A stretch of 64,000 nt of DNA from Phytopseudomonas flavescens (GTDB taxonomy: Bacteria; Pseudomonadota; Gammaproteobacteria; Pseudomonadales; Pseudomonadaceae). Positions within the stretch are counted from its first letter, which is position 1. Every line of letters begins with the position of its first letter. Positions 44,869 to 53,569 of this stretch are shown piece after piece. Position numbers and translations under genes: made by a program. Below the pieces are notes generated by a model. That model was not told the DNA's origin and searched no databases. It saw nothing but the letters and a program-made list of their open reading frames with translations. The DNA is taken from the NCBI RefSeq assembly GCF_900100535.1, contig NZ_FNDG01000023.1:1-64000 (forward strand), written 5' to 3'.

Positions 44869-45399
44869 ATGGCCACCCACGCCCCCGAAATGCCCATCCA
44901 GGTCGACGACGAAACCGGCGTCTGGACCACCGACGCCCTGCCGATGCTTTACGTACCGCGGCATTTCTTCGTCAACAACCACAGGGGTATCGAGGAGGTG
45001 CTCGGCGCCGACAAGTACGCCGAGATTCTCTACAAGGCTGGCTACACATCCGCCTGGCACTGGTGCGAGAAGGAAGCCGAGTGCCACAGCATCGAAGGCG
45101 CAGCGGTGTTCGGGCACTACATGAAACGCCTGTCGCAGCGCGGCTGGGGGCTGTTCGAGATCCAGACGCTGGATATCGATGCCGGCTACGCGCAAGTGAA
45201 GCTCAAGCACTCGGCCTTCGTGTACGTGTACGGCAAGGTCGGCCGCAAGGTCGACTACATGTTCACCGGCTGGTTTTCCGGTGCCCTCGACCAGATCCTG
45301 GCGGCCAGGGGCAGCGCCCTGCGTACCGTTACCGTGCAGGAGTATGGCGGCTCGGAAGAAGGCCACGACGATGGCCTGTTCGTCACCCGCCCGTTGTAA
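44869..45399 (+). CDS. DUF5943 family protein preceding dgcA
   Basis: 176 residues from ATG 44869 (MATHAPEMPIQVDDETGVW), with a TATGGAG site upstream. It has HFFVNNHRGIEEVLGADKYA, WHWCEKEA and a C-terminal GWFSGALDQILAARGS, recalling V4R/4-vinyl-reductase-like small-molecule binding folds. A same-sized homologue precedes dgcA in P. aeruginosa. The function is unknown; co-location suggests a role with the demethylation enzymes. Confidence 0.82.
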   Translation: MATHAPEMPIQVDDETGVWTTDALPMLYVPRHFFVNNHRGIEEVLGADKYAEILYKAGYTSAWHWCEKEAECHSIEGAAVFGHYMKRLSQRGWGLFEIQTLDIDAGYAQVKLKHSAFVYVYGKVGRKVDYMFTGWFSGALDQILAARGSALRTVTVQEYGGSEEGHDDGLFVTRPL

Positions 45400-45483
45400 C
45401 CAACAGGGCACGAGGCGCCACCCGATAAAGGTACCTCTGCCCGCGTCAACCGTGAACGCTGTGCAGTCGCCGAGGAGAAGGTC

Positions 45484-47544
45484 ATGGCCTTCGAAGCAAT
45501 GTTCCAGCCGATCCAGATCGGCAAACTGACCATCCGTAACCGCGTGCTCTCCACCGCGCACGCGGAGGTGTATGCCACCGACGGCGGCATGACCACCGAG
45601 CGCTATGTGAAGTACTACGAGGAGAAGGCCAAGGGCGGCATCGGCCTGGCCATCTGCGGCGGCTCCTCGGTGGTGGCCATCGACAGCCCGCAGCACTGGT
45701 GGGCATCGGTGAACCTGGCGACCGACCGGATCATCCCGCACTTCCAGAACCTGGCCGACGCCATGCACAAGCATGGCGCCAAGATCATGATCCAGATTAC
45801 CCACATGGGCCGTCGCTCGCGCTGGGATGGCGGCCACTGGCCGACCCTGATGTCGCCATCCGGCATCCGCGAGCCGGTGCACCGCGCCACCTGCAAGACC
45901 ATCGAGCCGGAGGAGATCTGGCGGGTGATCGGCAACTACGCCCAGGCCGCACGCCGGGCCAAGGAAGGCGGCCTGGATGGCGTCGAGCTGTCCGCCGTGC
46001 ACCAGCACATGATCGACCAGTTCTGGTCGCCACGGGTCAACAAGCGCACCGACGAATGGGGCGGCAGCTTCGAAGGCCGAATGAAGTTCGGCATTGAAGT
46101 GCTCAAGGCCGTGCGCGCCGAAGTGGGCGACGATTTCTGCGTGGGCATGCGCATCTGTGGCGACGAGTTCCACCCGGACGGTCTGTCCCACGACGACATG
46201 AAGCAGATCGCCAAGTACTACACCGACACCGGCATGCTCGACTTCCTCGGCGTGGTCGGTTCGGGCTGCGATACCCACAACACCCTGGCCAACGTCATCC
46301 CCAACATGAGCTACCCGCCGGAGCCGTTCCTGCACCTGGCGGCCGGCATCAAGGAAGTGGTCAAGGTGCCGGTGCTGCACGCGCAGAACATCAAGGACCC
46401 GAACCAGGCCACGCGCATTCTCGAAGGCGGCTACGTGGACATGGTCGGCATGACCCGGGCGCACATCGCCGACCCGCACCTGATCGCCAAGATCAAGATG
46501 GGCCAGATCGACCAGATCAAGCAATGCGTCGGTGCCAACTACTGCATCGACCGCCAGTACCAGGGCCTGGACGTGCTGTGCATCCAGAACGCCGCGACCA
46601 GCCGCGAGTACATGGGCCTGCCGCACATCCTCTCGAAATCCACCGGGCCGAAACGCAAAGTGGTCGTCGTCGGCGGCGGCCCGGCCGGGATGGAGGCCGC
46701 CCGCGTGGCCGCCGAACGCGGTCATGACGTGACCCTGTTCGAGAAACAGGAGCAGCTTGGCGGGCAGATCACCCTGGCCTCGAAAGCCCCGCAACGTGAC
46801 CAGATCGCTGGCATCACCCGCTGGTATCAGTTGGAGCTGGCACGCCTGGGCATAGACCTGCGCCTGGGTACCGCGGCCGACGTGGACACCATCAACGACC
46901 TGCGTGCCGATATCGTCGTGCTCGCCAATGGCGGCCATCCGTTCCTCGAACAGGTCGAGCACTGGGGCGCGGCCGAAGGCCTGGTGGTCAGCGCCTGGGA
47001 CATTCTCAGCGGCAAGGTGGCACCGGGCAAGAACGTGCTGGTGTACGACACCATCTGCGAATTCACCGGCATGTCGGTGGCGGACTTCCTCGCCGACAAG
47101 GGTGCCCAGGTCGAGATCGTCACCGACGACATCAAGCCGGGCGTGGCCATCGGCGGCACCAGTTTCCCGACCTACTACCGCAGCATGTACCCCAAGGAAG
47201 TGATCATGACCGGCGACATGATGCTGGAGAAGGTCTACGCCGAGGGCGACAAGAAGATCGCCGTGCTGGAGAACGAGTACACCGGCGCCAGGGAAGAGCG
47301 CGTGGTCGATCAGGTGGTGGTCGAGAACGGCGTGCGCCCGGACGAGGGCCTGTACTACGCGCTGAAGGAAGGCTCGCGCAACAAGGGCCAGATGGACATC
47401 GACGCGCTGTTCGCCATCCAGCCACAGCCCGCGCTGAGCCAGGCCGGTGAGGGTTACCTGCTGTTCCGCATCGGCGACTGCGTGGCCCAGCGCAACACCC
47501 ATGCGGCGATCTATGACGCGCTGCGGTTGTGCAAGGACTTCTGA
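45484..47544 (+). CDS. dgcA: Dimethylglycine catabolism protein DgcA (flavoprotein demethylase)
   Basis: 686 residues after a CGAGGAGAAGGTC ribosome site. N-terminal FMN-binding TIM barrel of the old yellow enzyme/trimethylamine dehydrogenase type (FQPIQIGKLTIRNRVLSTAH), then a Cys-containing linker (C348, C354, C366) and C-terminal FAD/NAD folds (VVVVGGGPAGMEAARVAAE). With DgcB it demethylates dimethylglycine to sarcosine. The linker has Ala351 where trimethylamine dehydrogenase has the second of four cluster-binding cysteines. Confidence 0.95.
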   Translation: MAFEAMFQPIQIGKLTIRNRVLSTAHAEVYATDGGMTTERYVKYYEEKAKGGIGLAICGGSSVVAIDSPQHWWASVNLATDRIIPHFQNLADAMHKHGAKIMIQITHMGRRSRWDGGHWPTLMSPSGIREPVHRATCKTIEPEEIWRVIGNYAQAARRAKEGGLDGVELSAVHQHMIDQFWSPRVNKRTDEWGGSFEGRMKFGIEVLKAVRAEVGDDFCVGMRICGDEFHPDGLSHDDMKQIAKYYTDTGMLDFLGVVGSGCDTHNTLANVIPNMSYPPEPFLHLAAGIKEVVKVPVLHAQNIKDPNQATRILEGGYVDMVGMTRAHIADPHLIAKIKMGQIDQIKQCVGANYCIDRQYQGLDVLCIQNAATSREYMGLPHILSKSTGPKRKVVVVGGGPAGMEAARVAAERGHDVTLFEKQEQLGGQITLASKAPQRDQIAGITRWYQLELARLGIDLRLGTAADVDTINDLRADIVVLANGGHPFLEQVEHWGAAEGLVVSAWDILSGKVAPGKNVLVYDTICEFTGMSVADFLADKGAQVEIVTDDIKPGVAIGGTSFPTYYRSMYPKEVIMTGDMMLEKVYAEGDKKIAVLENEYTGAREERVVDQVVVENGVRPDEGLYYALKEGSRNKGQMDIDALFAIQPQPALSQAGEGYLLFRIGDCVAQRNTHAAIYDALRLCKDF

Positions 47545-47559
47545 TCTAAACGACGCCAT

Positions 47560-47644
47560 GTGGGAGCGGGCCATGCCCGCGATCGATTCGCGCCAAGGTT
47601 GCGCCATTCGCGGGCATGGACTAGGCGCCCCCGCCCGCTCCCAC
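47560..47644. repeat. GTGGGAGCGGGC inverted repeat between dgcA and dgcB
   Basis: GTGGGAGCGGGCCATGCCCG starts the unit (47560) and CCCGCCCGCTCCCAC ends it (47644), with CGCGGGCATGG-type inner arms. It is one of three such units in the window (others at 50872-50923 and 62099-62150). Probably a REP-like element; it may reduce or process transcription between the two genes. Confidence 0.75.
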
Positions 47645-47671
47645 GACATTACGTCCGATGAGGACAGACCG

Positions 47672-49630
47672 ATGCTGAACACCCTTCTCCCCATCCTGCT
47701 GTTCGCCGCCCTCGGCCTGGCCGTACTCGGCGCCGCGAGACGCTTCTTCATGTGGCGCCGTGGCCGGCCCGCCCAGGTCGACTGGCTCGGTGGCCTGCTG
47801 AATATGCCGCGGCGCTACCTGGTCGATCTGCACCATGTGGTCGAGCGTGACGCCTACATGTCGAAAACCCACGTGGCGACGGCGGGCGGCTTCGTGCTGG
47901 CCGCCGTGCTGGCGATCGTCGTGCATGGGTTCGGCCTGCACAACCGCATCCTCGGCTTCGCCCTGCTGGCCGCGACGGCCTGCATGTTCGTTGGCGCCCT
48001 GTTCGTCGCCAGGCGCAGACGCAACCCGCCGGCGCGGCTGTCGAAAGGGCCGTGGATGCGCTTGCCGAAAAGCCTGCTGATGTTCTCCGCGAGTTTCTTC
48101 ATCGCCACCCTGCCGGTCGCGGGTGTTGTTCCAGCCGACTTCGGCGGCTGGGTGCTTGCGGCGCTCCTGGCCGTGGGCGTGGCTTGGGGGGTGTGCGAAC
48201 TGTTCTTCGGCATGACCTGGGGCGGACCGATGAAGCACGCCTTCGCCGGCGCCCTGCACCTGGCCTGGCACCGCCGCAGCGAACGCTTTGGCGGTGGCCG
48301 CTCCACCGGCCTCAAGGCACTCGACCTGAGCGATCCCAAGGCGCCGCTGGGTGTGGAAAAACCCACCGACTTCACCTGGAACCAGCTACTCGGCTTCGAC
48401 GCCTGCGTGCAGTGTGGCAAGTGCGAGGCCATGTGCCCGGCCTTCGCGGCTGGCCAGCCACTGAACCCGAAGAAACTGATTCAGGACATGGTCATCGGCC
48501 TGGCCGGTGGCAGCGACGCCAGGTTCGCCGGCTCGCCCTACCCAGGCAAACCACTCGGTGAGCACAGCGGCGGCCCGCATCAGCCAATCGTCTCGCTGCA
48601 GGGCAAGGCGCTGGTCGATGCCGACACCCTGTGGTCGTGCACCACCTGCCGCGCCTGCGTGGAGGAGTGCCCGATGATGATCGAGCATGTCGATGCCATC
48701 GTCGACATGCGCCGCCACCTGACCCTGGAGAAAGGCTCGACCCCGAACAAGGGTGCCGAGGTGTTGGAAAACCTCATCGCCACCGACAACCCCGGCGGCT
48801 TCGCACCGGGCGGACGGCTGAACTGGGCCGCCGACCTGAACCTGCCGCTGCTCAGCGAGAAACAGCGCACCGACGTGCTGTTCTGGGTCGGCGACGGCGC
48901 CTTCGACATGCGCAACCAGCGCACCCTGCGCGCCTTCGTGAAGATCCTCAAGACGTCCGGGGTAGACTTCGCCGTGCTCGGCCTGGAGGAGCGCGACAGC
49001 GGTGACGTGGCACGCCGTCTCGGCGACGAGGCGACCTTCCAGCAACTGGCCAGACGCAATATCGCCACCCTGGCCAAGTACCAGTTCAAGACCATCGTCT
49101 CCTGCGACCCGCACAGCTTTCACGTGCTGAAGAACGAGTACGCTGCCCTGGGCGGCCATTATCAGGTCATGCACCACAGCACCTTCATCGAATCGTTGAT
49201 GCAGCGCGACCTGCTGCCGCTCGGTCAACACAAGGGCGGCAGCGTGACCTATCACGACCCCTGCTACCTGGGCCGTTACAACGGCGAATATGAAGCGCCG
49301 CGCACGGTGCTCAGGGCCATCGGCATCGAAGTCAGGGAAATGGCCCGCTCCGGTTTCCGCTCGCGCTGCTGTGGCGGTGGCGGCGGCGCGCCGATCACCG
49401 ACATCCCCGGCAAGCAGCGGATACCCGACATGCGCATGCAAGACATCAAGGAAACCGGTGCCGAACTGGTGGCCGTCGGCTGCCCGCAATGCACCGTGAT
49501 GCTCGAAGGCGTGGTCGAACCGCGCCCGCAGATCAAGGACATCGCCGAGCTGGTGGCCGAGGTGCTGATCGAAAGCGACGAGCCACACAAGAAACCCATT
49601 GCTCAGCCTGTAGTAGCGGAGGTGGCCTGA
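47672..49630 (+). CDS. dgcB: Dimethylglycine catabolism protein DgcB (iron-sulfur, membrane-linked)
   Basis: 652 residues from ATG 47672 (MLNTLLPILLFAALGLAVLG). Several N-terminal membrane helices, then two [4Fe-4S] motifs (ACVQCGKCEAMCP and CTTCRACVEECP). Two CCG-type cysteine-rich segments follow (HDPCYLGRY...SRCCGGGGG and GCPQC). It likely carries electrons from DgcA and the Etf pair to the quinone pool. Its stop directly abuts the etfA start. Confidence 0.94.
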   Translation: MLNTLLPILLFAALGLAVLGAARRFFMWRRGRPAQVDWLGGLLNMPRRYLVDLHHVVERDAYMSKTHVATAGGFVLAAVLAIVVHGFGLHNRILGFALLAATACMFVGALFVARRRRNPPARLSKGPWMRLPKSLLMFSASFFIATLPVAGVVPADFGGWVLAALLAVGVAWGVCELFFGMTWGGPMKHAFAGALHLAWHRRSERFGGGRSTGLKALDLSDPKAPLGVEKPTDFTWNQLLGFDACVQCGKCEAMCPAFAAGQPLNPKKLIQDMVIGLAGGSDARFAGSPYPGKPLGEHSGGPHQPIVSLQGKALVDADTLWSCTTCRACVEECPMMIEHVDAIVDMRRHLTLEKGSTPNKGAEVLENLIATDNPGGFAPGGRLNWAADLNLPLLSEKQRTDVLFWVGDGAFDMRNQRTLRAFVKILKTSGVDFAVLGLEERDSGDVARRLGDEATFQQLARRNIATLAKYQFKTIVSCDPHSFHVLKNEYAALGGHYQVMHHSTFIESLMQRDLLPLGQHKGGSVTYHDPCYLGRYNGEYEAPRTVLRAIGIEVREMARSGFRSRCCGGGGGAPITDIPGKQRIPDMRMQDIKETGAELVAVGCPQCTVMLEGVVEPRPQIKDIAELVAEVLIESDEPHKKPIAQPVVAEVA

Positions 49631-50860
49631 ATGAGTGACCTGATCCGCCGTGACCCGCGCGCCGAGTGGATCGCGCGCAATCGACTGCATCCGCTGCACG
49701 CCGCCCTGCAGACTCGGCACAGCCAGTGGGCGGGCCCCAACGGCCTGGTACGCAAGAATCCGCACGCCGCTGCCGCCGGCTTCACCGGCCCGGCCGGGCT
49801 CAAGCGCATCGACCGCAGCGGCACGCAGCAGGGCGGCTCGAACAAGCGCCAGAGCGCCAGCGTGGAAGTGCAGTTGCCACTGCACGTGGTCGAGCAGCCA
49901 GCGTTCGTCATCGCCGTGGTGCCGGACATGGTCGGCGGCCGCCTGAGCAGCCACGACAAGGACCTGCTCGGCCTCGCCCATCAGCTTGCCGGCAAGGACG
50001 GCGCAGTGCTTGCCGTGGTGTTTGGCGACGCCAGGGAAAACGCCTTCGACACCGCGGGCGTCGACCGCCTGCTGATGCTCGACGGCGATGAATACCAAGG
50101 CTACTCACCGGAGCAACGGGTACTCGCCCTGCGTGCGGTGGAAGGCCAGTTCGCCCCCCGCCACTGGTTGCTGCCGGACAGCCGCCAGGGAGGCGCCGAG
50201 TTGGGCCGACGCCTGGCTGCCAGCCTGGGCGAGCGCCCGGCTACGCGCGTCTGGCAGGTCCGCGACGGGCAAAGCAGCGGCCGCGCCGGGGCCGGGCGCG
50301 AGGATATCGTGCAGACAACCCCACGGCTGCTGCTGGCCGCCGTGGAATGCGCCGAACCGCTCAGTGAAAGCCGCCACGAAGCACGGCGGGTCGAGCTGTC
50401 GGCCCCGGTCGCTCACAACCTGCCGCGCATCGAGAACCTCGGGGCGGTGGCCGTCGACCCGGCGCAGATCCCCATGGCCGAAGCGGAGTTCATCCTCTCC
50501 GGCGGCAATGGCGTGAAGGACTGGAGCTTGTTCCACCGCGCTGCCCTCGCCCTCGGCGCCACCGAAGGTGCCTCCCGCGTGGCGGTGGACGACGGCCATA
50601 TGCCGCGCGGCCGACAAGTGGGCGCCACCGGCACCTGGGTCACGGCCCGGGTGTACCTGGCAGTCGGCATCTCCGGCGCCATCCAGCACCTGCAGGGCAT
50701 AGGCGCCTGCGACAAGGTGGTGGCGATCAACCTCGATCCCGGCTGCGACATGATCAAACGGGCGGACATGGCGGTGATCGGCGACTCCGCGGCGATCCTC
50801 CAGGCGCTGATCGAGCGGGTCGAGGCCCACCGCCAGGGAGCCAGACGCGATGCCGCATAA
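49631..50860 (+). CDS. etfA: Electron transfer flavoprotein alpha subunit (betaine locus)
   Basis: 409 residues, about 100 longer than common EtfA, with an N-terminal extension rich in basic residues. The ATG follows the dgcB stop with no gap. C-terminal FAD-binding domain: VDDGHMPRGRQVGATGTWVT, YLAVGISGAIQHLQGIGACD and INLDPGCDMIKRADMAVIGD. With EtfB it should accept electrons from the demethylase and pass them toward DgcB or the respiratory chain. Confidence 0.9.
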   Translation: MSDLIRRDPRAEWIARNRLHPLHAALQTRHSQWAGPNGLVRKNPHAAAAGFTGPAGLKRIDRSGTQQGGSNKRQSASVEVQLPLHVVEQPAFVIAVVPDMVGGRLSSHDKDLLGLAHQLAGKDGAVLAVVFGDARENAFDTAGVDRLLMLDGDEYQGYSPEQRVLALRAVEGQFAPRHWLLPDSRQGGAELGRRLAASLGERPATRVWQVRDGQSSGRAGAGREDIVQTTPRLLLAAVECAEPLSESRHEARRVELSAPVAHNLPRIENLGAVAVDPAQIPMAEAEFILSGGNGVKDWSLFHRAALALGATEGASRVAVDDGHMPRGRQVGATGTWVTARVYLAVGISGAIQHLQGIGACDKVVAINLDPGCDMIKRADMAVIGDSAAILQALIERVEAHRQGARRDAA

Positions 50861-50871
50861 GCAGCCTGTCA

Positions 50872-50923
50872 CGGGCATGGCCCGCTCCCACGCAGGTGAA
50901 TTCGTGGGAGCGGGCCATGCCCG
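50872..50923. repeat. Perfect 21-bp inverted repeat between etfA and etfB
   Basis: The arm starting CGGGCATGGCCCGCTCCC (50872-50892) and its exact complement (50903-50923) flank a 10-nt loop. It belongs to the GTGGGAGCGGGC family. It lies in the 92-bp gap between two genes whose products work one-to-one, so it may affect their relative expression. Confidence 0.8.
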
Positions 50924-50952
50924 CGAAATAGCTCTAACAGGAGAGCCGCAGC

Positions 50953-51726
50953 ATGACTGAACTCAACGTCGTCACCCTCGTCTCCATCGGCACGCACCCG
51001 GCATCGGGCCGGCCACGCCGTGCCGAAGAGGATGCCCGCGCCGTGGAGCTGGGCCTCAGCCTGGTCGGCGAGAAACTCGATGTGCTGCACGCAGGCGACC
51101 CACAGGAAGAAACCCTGCGCGCCTACCTGGGCATGGGCCTGCCCGGCCTCACCGTGCTCGAACAGGCTCGCGGCGCCGACGCCCTGCCGGCGCTGGTCGA
51201 TCACCTGCAACGCACCCGGGCGCAGTTGGTATTGACCGGCAGCCAGGCGGAAACCGGCGAAGGCTCGGGGATGCTGCCCTACCTGCTGGCCGAGCGCCTG
51301 GGCTGGCCACTGATCGTCGGCCTGGCGGCAGTGGAAAGCCTCGACGGCGGCATCGCTCAGGTGCTGCAGGCATTGCCGCGCGGGCAGCGACGCCGGCTCA
51401 AGGTACGCCTGCCGTTCGTCGCCAGTGTCGACGGTGCGGCACCGGCTGCTCGCCAGAGCGCATTCGGCCCGGCGCGGCGCGGCACCCTGGATCGCGAATC
51501 GGTGGAGCTGGTCGACGACCCGCTCTACGCCGATGCCCAGTGGCAGCCGGCCCGTCCGCGGCCCAAGCGCCTGAAGGTGATCAAGGCCAAGACCGGCGCC
51601 GAGCGCATGAAGGCCGCCACGGCGAAAGCGTCGGGCGGCGGTGGCCAGGTGCTCAACGGCGTCTCGCCACAGGAGGGTGCAGAGGCTATCTTCAAGTTGT
51701 TGCTGGACGAAGGCGTTCTGCGCTGA
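50953..51726 (+). CDS. etfB: Electron transfer flavoprotein beta subunit (betaine locus)
   Basis: 257 residues after an ACAGGAGAGCCGC site. EtfB features: VVTLVSIGTHPASGRPRRAE, LVLTGSQAETGEGSGMLPYLLAERLGWP and a C-terminal segment (KVIKAKTGAERMKAATAKAS) typical of subunit contacts. Partner of the long EtfA. Confidence 0.9.
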   Translation: MTELNVVTLVSIGTHPASGRPRRAEEDARAVELGLSLVGEKLDVLHAGDPQEETLRAYLGMGLPGLTVLEQARGADALPALVDHLQRTRAQLVLTGSQAETGEGSGMLPYLLAERLGWPLIVGLAAVESLDGGIAQVLQALPRGQRRRLKVRLPFVASVDGAAPAARQSAFGPARRGTLDRESVELVDDPLYADAQWQPARPRPKRLKVIKAKTGAERMKAATAKASGGGGQVLNGVSPQEGAEAIFKLLLDEGVLR

Positions 51727-51765
51727 CGGGGCGCCGATCTTCACACACTCCACGAGGACAGGACG

Positions 51766-52014
51766 ATGATGCACGCCGAACTGATCGACCAGGACGATCT
51801 CCGCGAACGCCTGGTCGCCCTGGGCATCAGCATTCCCAGCGGTGCCAGCGCCGAGCAGGCCTGCGAATACGCGGTCACCGGCCTGTGCCCGGAGCGCGCC
51901 GTGGCCTTGCGCCACATGGTCGAAGACATACTCGCCGGTAGCGCTACCGTGCTGCCGACCGTGCGCGAAGCCATCTCGCGCACCCTGCTGCCGGCGCTCG
52001 TGCCACGTCGCTAG
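51766..52014 (+). CDS. Small conserved protein downstream of etfB
   Basis: 82 residues (MMHAELIDQDDLRERLVALG); a second ATG follows at once, and CGAGGACAGG lies upstream. It is soluble, acidic to neutral and helical, with one CEYAVTGLCPERAVALRHMV segment. A similarly placed small gene follows etfB in P. aeruginosa. No domain or function is recognised. Confidence 0.7.
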   Translation: MMHAELIDQDDLRERLVALGISIPSGASAEQACEYAVTGLCPERAVALRHMVEDILAGSATVLPTVREAISRTLLPALVPRR

Positions 52015-52468
52015 GGCTGGGCAAGCGCAGCAGCCCTACTCGGCAAACCGCCATGCGTTGCGCACAAATACTGTGCATGCGCCTGTGGATAACCTGTTGA
52101 ATAACTGCCAGCCGCCCGCCAGTACGGGCGCTGCGCGCGGCTGCCGGTTTTTTGTCCACGCGCCTTTCGGCGGATCGCCGAGAAGCCCTTTCCAGGGCCT
52201 TTGCCGTGATAATCACAAAGGATGGGCCACGGTTTCTTCAGTACCAATAGCTTGCGCACAAATACTGTGCGCGTGGCTGTGGATAAGCTGTTTGAAAAGC
52301 GCTGAAAGCCCGATGCCATGTGGCTCTCGAGCAACTGGTGTTTTTTTGTGCTCAGCATCCCTGCTGCCACCCTTCGGGACGTCGCAAGCGACGTCAAGAA
52401 TCGCTACTGGCGATTTTGCTCAGGATGCATCCGGCAGTAACGGCCGTAAGCCGTCACCGCCATCCGGA
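52015..52468. other. Gap between the small gene and gbdR, filled by DnaA-box-like repeats
   Basis: 454 bp without a gene. Two repeat modules (52048-52345) account for most of it. The last ~90 bp hold the 3' flank of gbdR with GGGACGTCGCAAGCGACGTC (52377-52396), a short GACGTCGC/GCGACGTC palindrome that could act as a transcription end. Confidence 0.55.
52048..52345. repeat. Two modules of the TGTGGATAA repeat family
   Basis: Each begins TTGCGCACAAATACTGTGC (52056 and 52250), continues with CTGTGGATAACCTGTT or CTGTGGATAAGCTGTT (exact DnaA-box complements at 52084-52092 and 52278-52286), and ends in a T-run followed by GTCC or GTGC (GGTTTTTTGTCCA near 52144). Their spacing is about 194 bp. The same layout is seen in the 34.99-36.06 kb array. 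Confidence 0.65.
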
Positions 52469-53569
52469 TCAGAGGATGCGCACGCTGGCGAAGGTCGACT
52501 CGCCCTGGGCACGGCTGAGGGCCGACATGGCCGAAGACGACTCGTGCATCAGGTCGTCATGGATGGGCACCAGGGAAATCACCTTCGAGGCGCTGCCCGT
52601 ACGCTCGTCGCGGGGCGGAATGCCGAAGTATTCGCGGTAGCACTTGGAGAAATGCGGCGTGGAGACGAAGCCGCAGACCGAGGCGACTTCGATGATCGAC
52701 ATCGAGGTCTGCTTGAGCAACTGGCGGGCGCGGATCAGGCGCAGCTTCAGGTAATACCGCGACGGCGAACAGTGCAGGTACTTCTGGAACAGACGCTCCA
52801 GTTGACGGCGTGAAACATCGACGTAGAGCGCCAGTTGATCGAGATCGATGGGCTCCTCGAGGTTGGCTTCCATCAACGCGACGATTTCCTGCAGCTTCGG
52901 CTGGTTGGTGCCGAGCATATGCTTGAGCGGCACCCGCTGATGATCCTGCTCGTTGCGGATGCGCTCGTAGATGAACATCTCGGAGATCGCCGCCGCCAGC
53001 TCGCGACCATGCTCGCGGCCGATCAGGTGCAGCATCATGTCCATCGGCGCGGTGCCACCAGACGCCGTGTTACGGTTGCGATCGATGGAGAACAGCCGGG
53101 TGGTGATGGCGGCGCGGGGAAAGGCCTCCTGCATGGCGGCAAGAAATTCCCAGTGCACGCTGCAGTCGTAGCCATCGAGCAGGCCGGCTTTGGCCAGCGC
53201 CCAACTGCCCGTGCACACCGCGCCCATCTGCCGGCCCTGACGCGCCTGGGCCTGCAGCCACTGCACGTGCTCACGGGTGACGCTGCGCTGGATGTCCACA
53301 CCGCCGCAGACGATCACCGACCCCAGCGCCGGCGCATGGGCCACGCCGGCGTCGGGGGTGATCCGCAAGCCGTCGCTGGCACCTACCGGCAAGCCGTCGA
53401 GGGTCAGGGTGTGCCAGCGATACAGCTCCTTGCCGGAGAGCTGGTTGGCCATGCGCAGAGGCTCCACGGCGGACGCCAGGGAGATCAAGGTGAAATTGTC
53501 CAACAGGAGAAACCCGATGGATTGGGGAACACGGCTCTGGAGCGGCGCTCCCGGATTGAACTGTGACAT
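52469..53569 (-). CDS. gbdR: GbdR, AraC-family activator of glycine betaine catabolism
   Basis: 366 residues, nearly the same length as P. aeruginosa GbdR. N-terminal GATase1-like domain: SIGFLLLDNFTLISLASAVE and VCTGSWALAKAGLLDG. C-terminal AraC DNA-binding domain: DLDQLALYVDVSRRQLERLF and MSIIEVASVCGFVSTPHFSK. It senses glycine betaine or dimethylglycine and activates gbc, dgc, sox and transporter genes in P. aeruginosa. It is divergent from cbcV across a 1.3-kb non-coding region. Confidence 0.94.
   Translation of the reverse strand: MSQFNPGAPLQSRVPQSIGFLLLDNFTLISLASAVEPLRMANQLSGKELYRWHTLTLDGLPVGASDGLRITPDAGVAHAPALGSVIVCGGVDIQRSVTREHVQWLQAQARQGRQMGAVCTGSWALAKAGLLDGYDCSVHWEFLAAMQEAFPRAAITTRLFSIDRNRNTASGGTAPMDMMLHLIGREHGRELAAAISEMFIYERIRNEQDHQRVPLKHMLGTNQPKLQEIVALMEANLEEPIDLDQLALYVDVSRRQLERLFQKYLHCSPSRYYLKLRLIRARQLLKQTSMSIIEVASVCGFVSTPHFSKCYREYFGIPPRDERTGSASKVISLVPIHDDLMHESSSAMSALSRAQGESTFASVRIL

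Noticed and set aside
44861..44869. Exact DnaA box at the start of the DUF5943 gene
   Set aside because: Isolated copy overlapping a start codon; no module context, so I do not count it with the arrays.
48386..50098. 570-codon minus-strand frame opposite dgcB and etfA
   Set aside because: Crosses the junction of two well-supported genes and lacks any domain.
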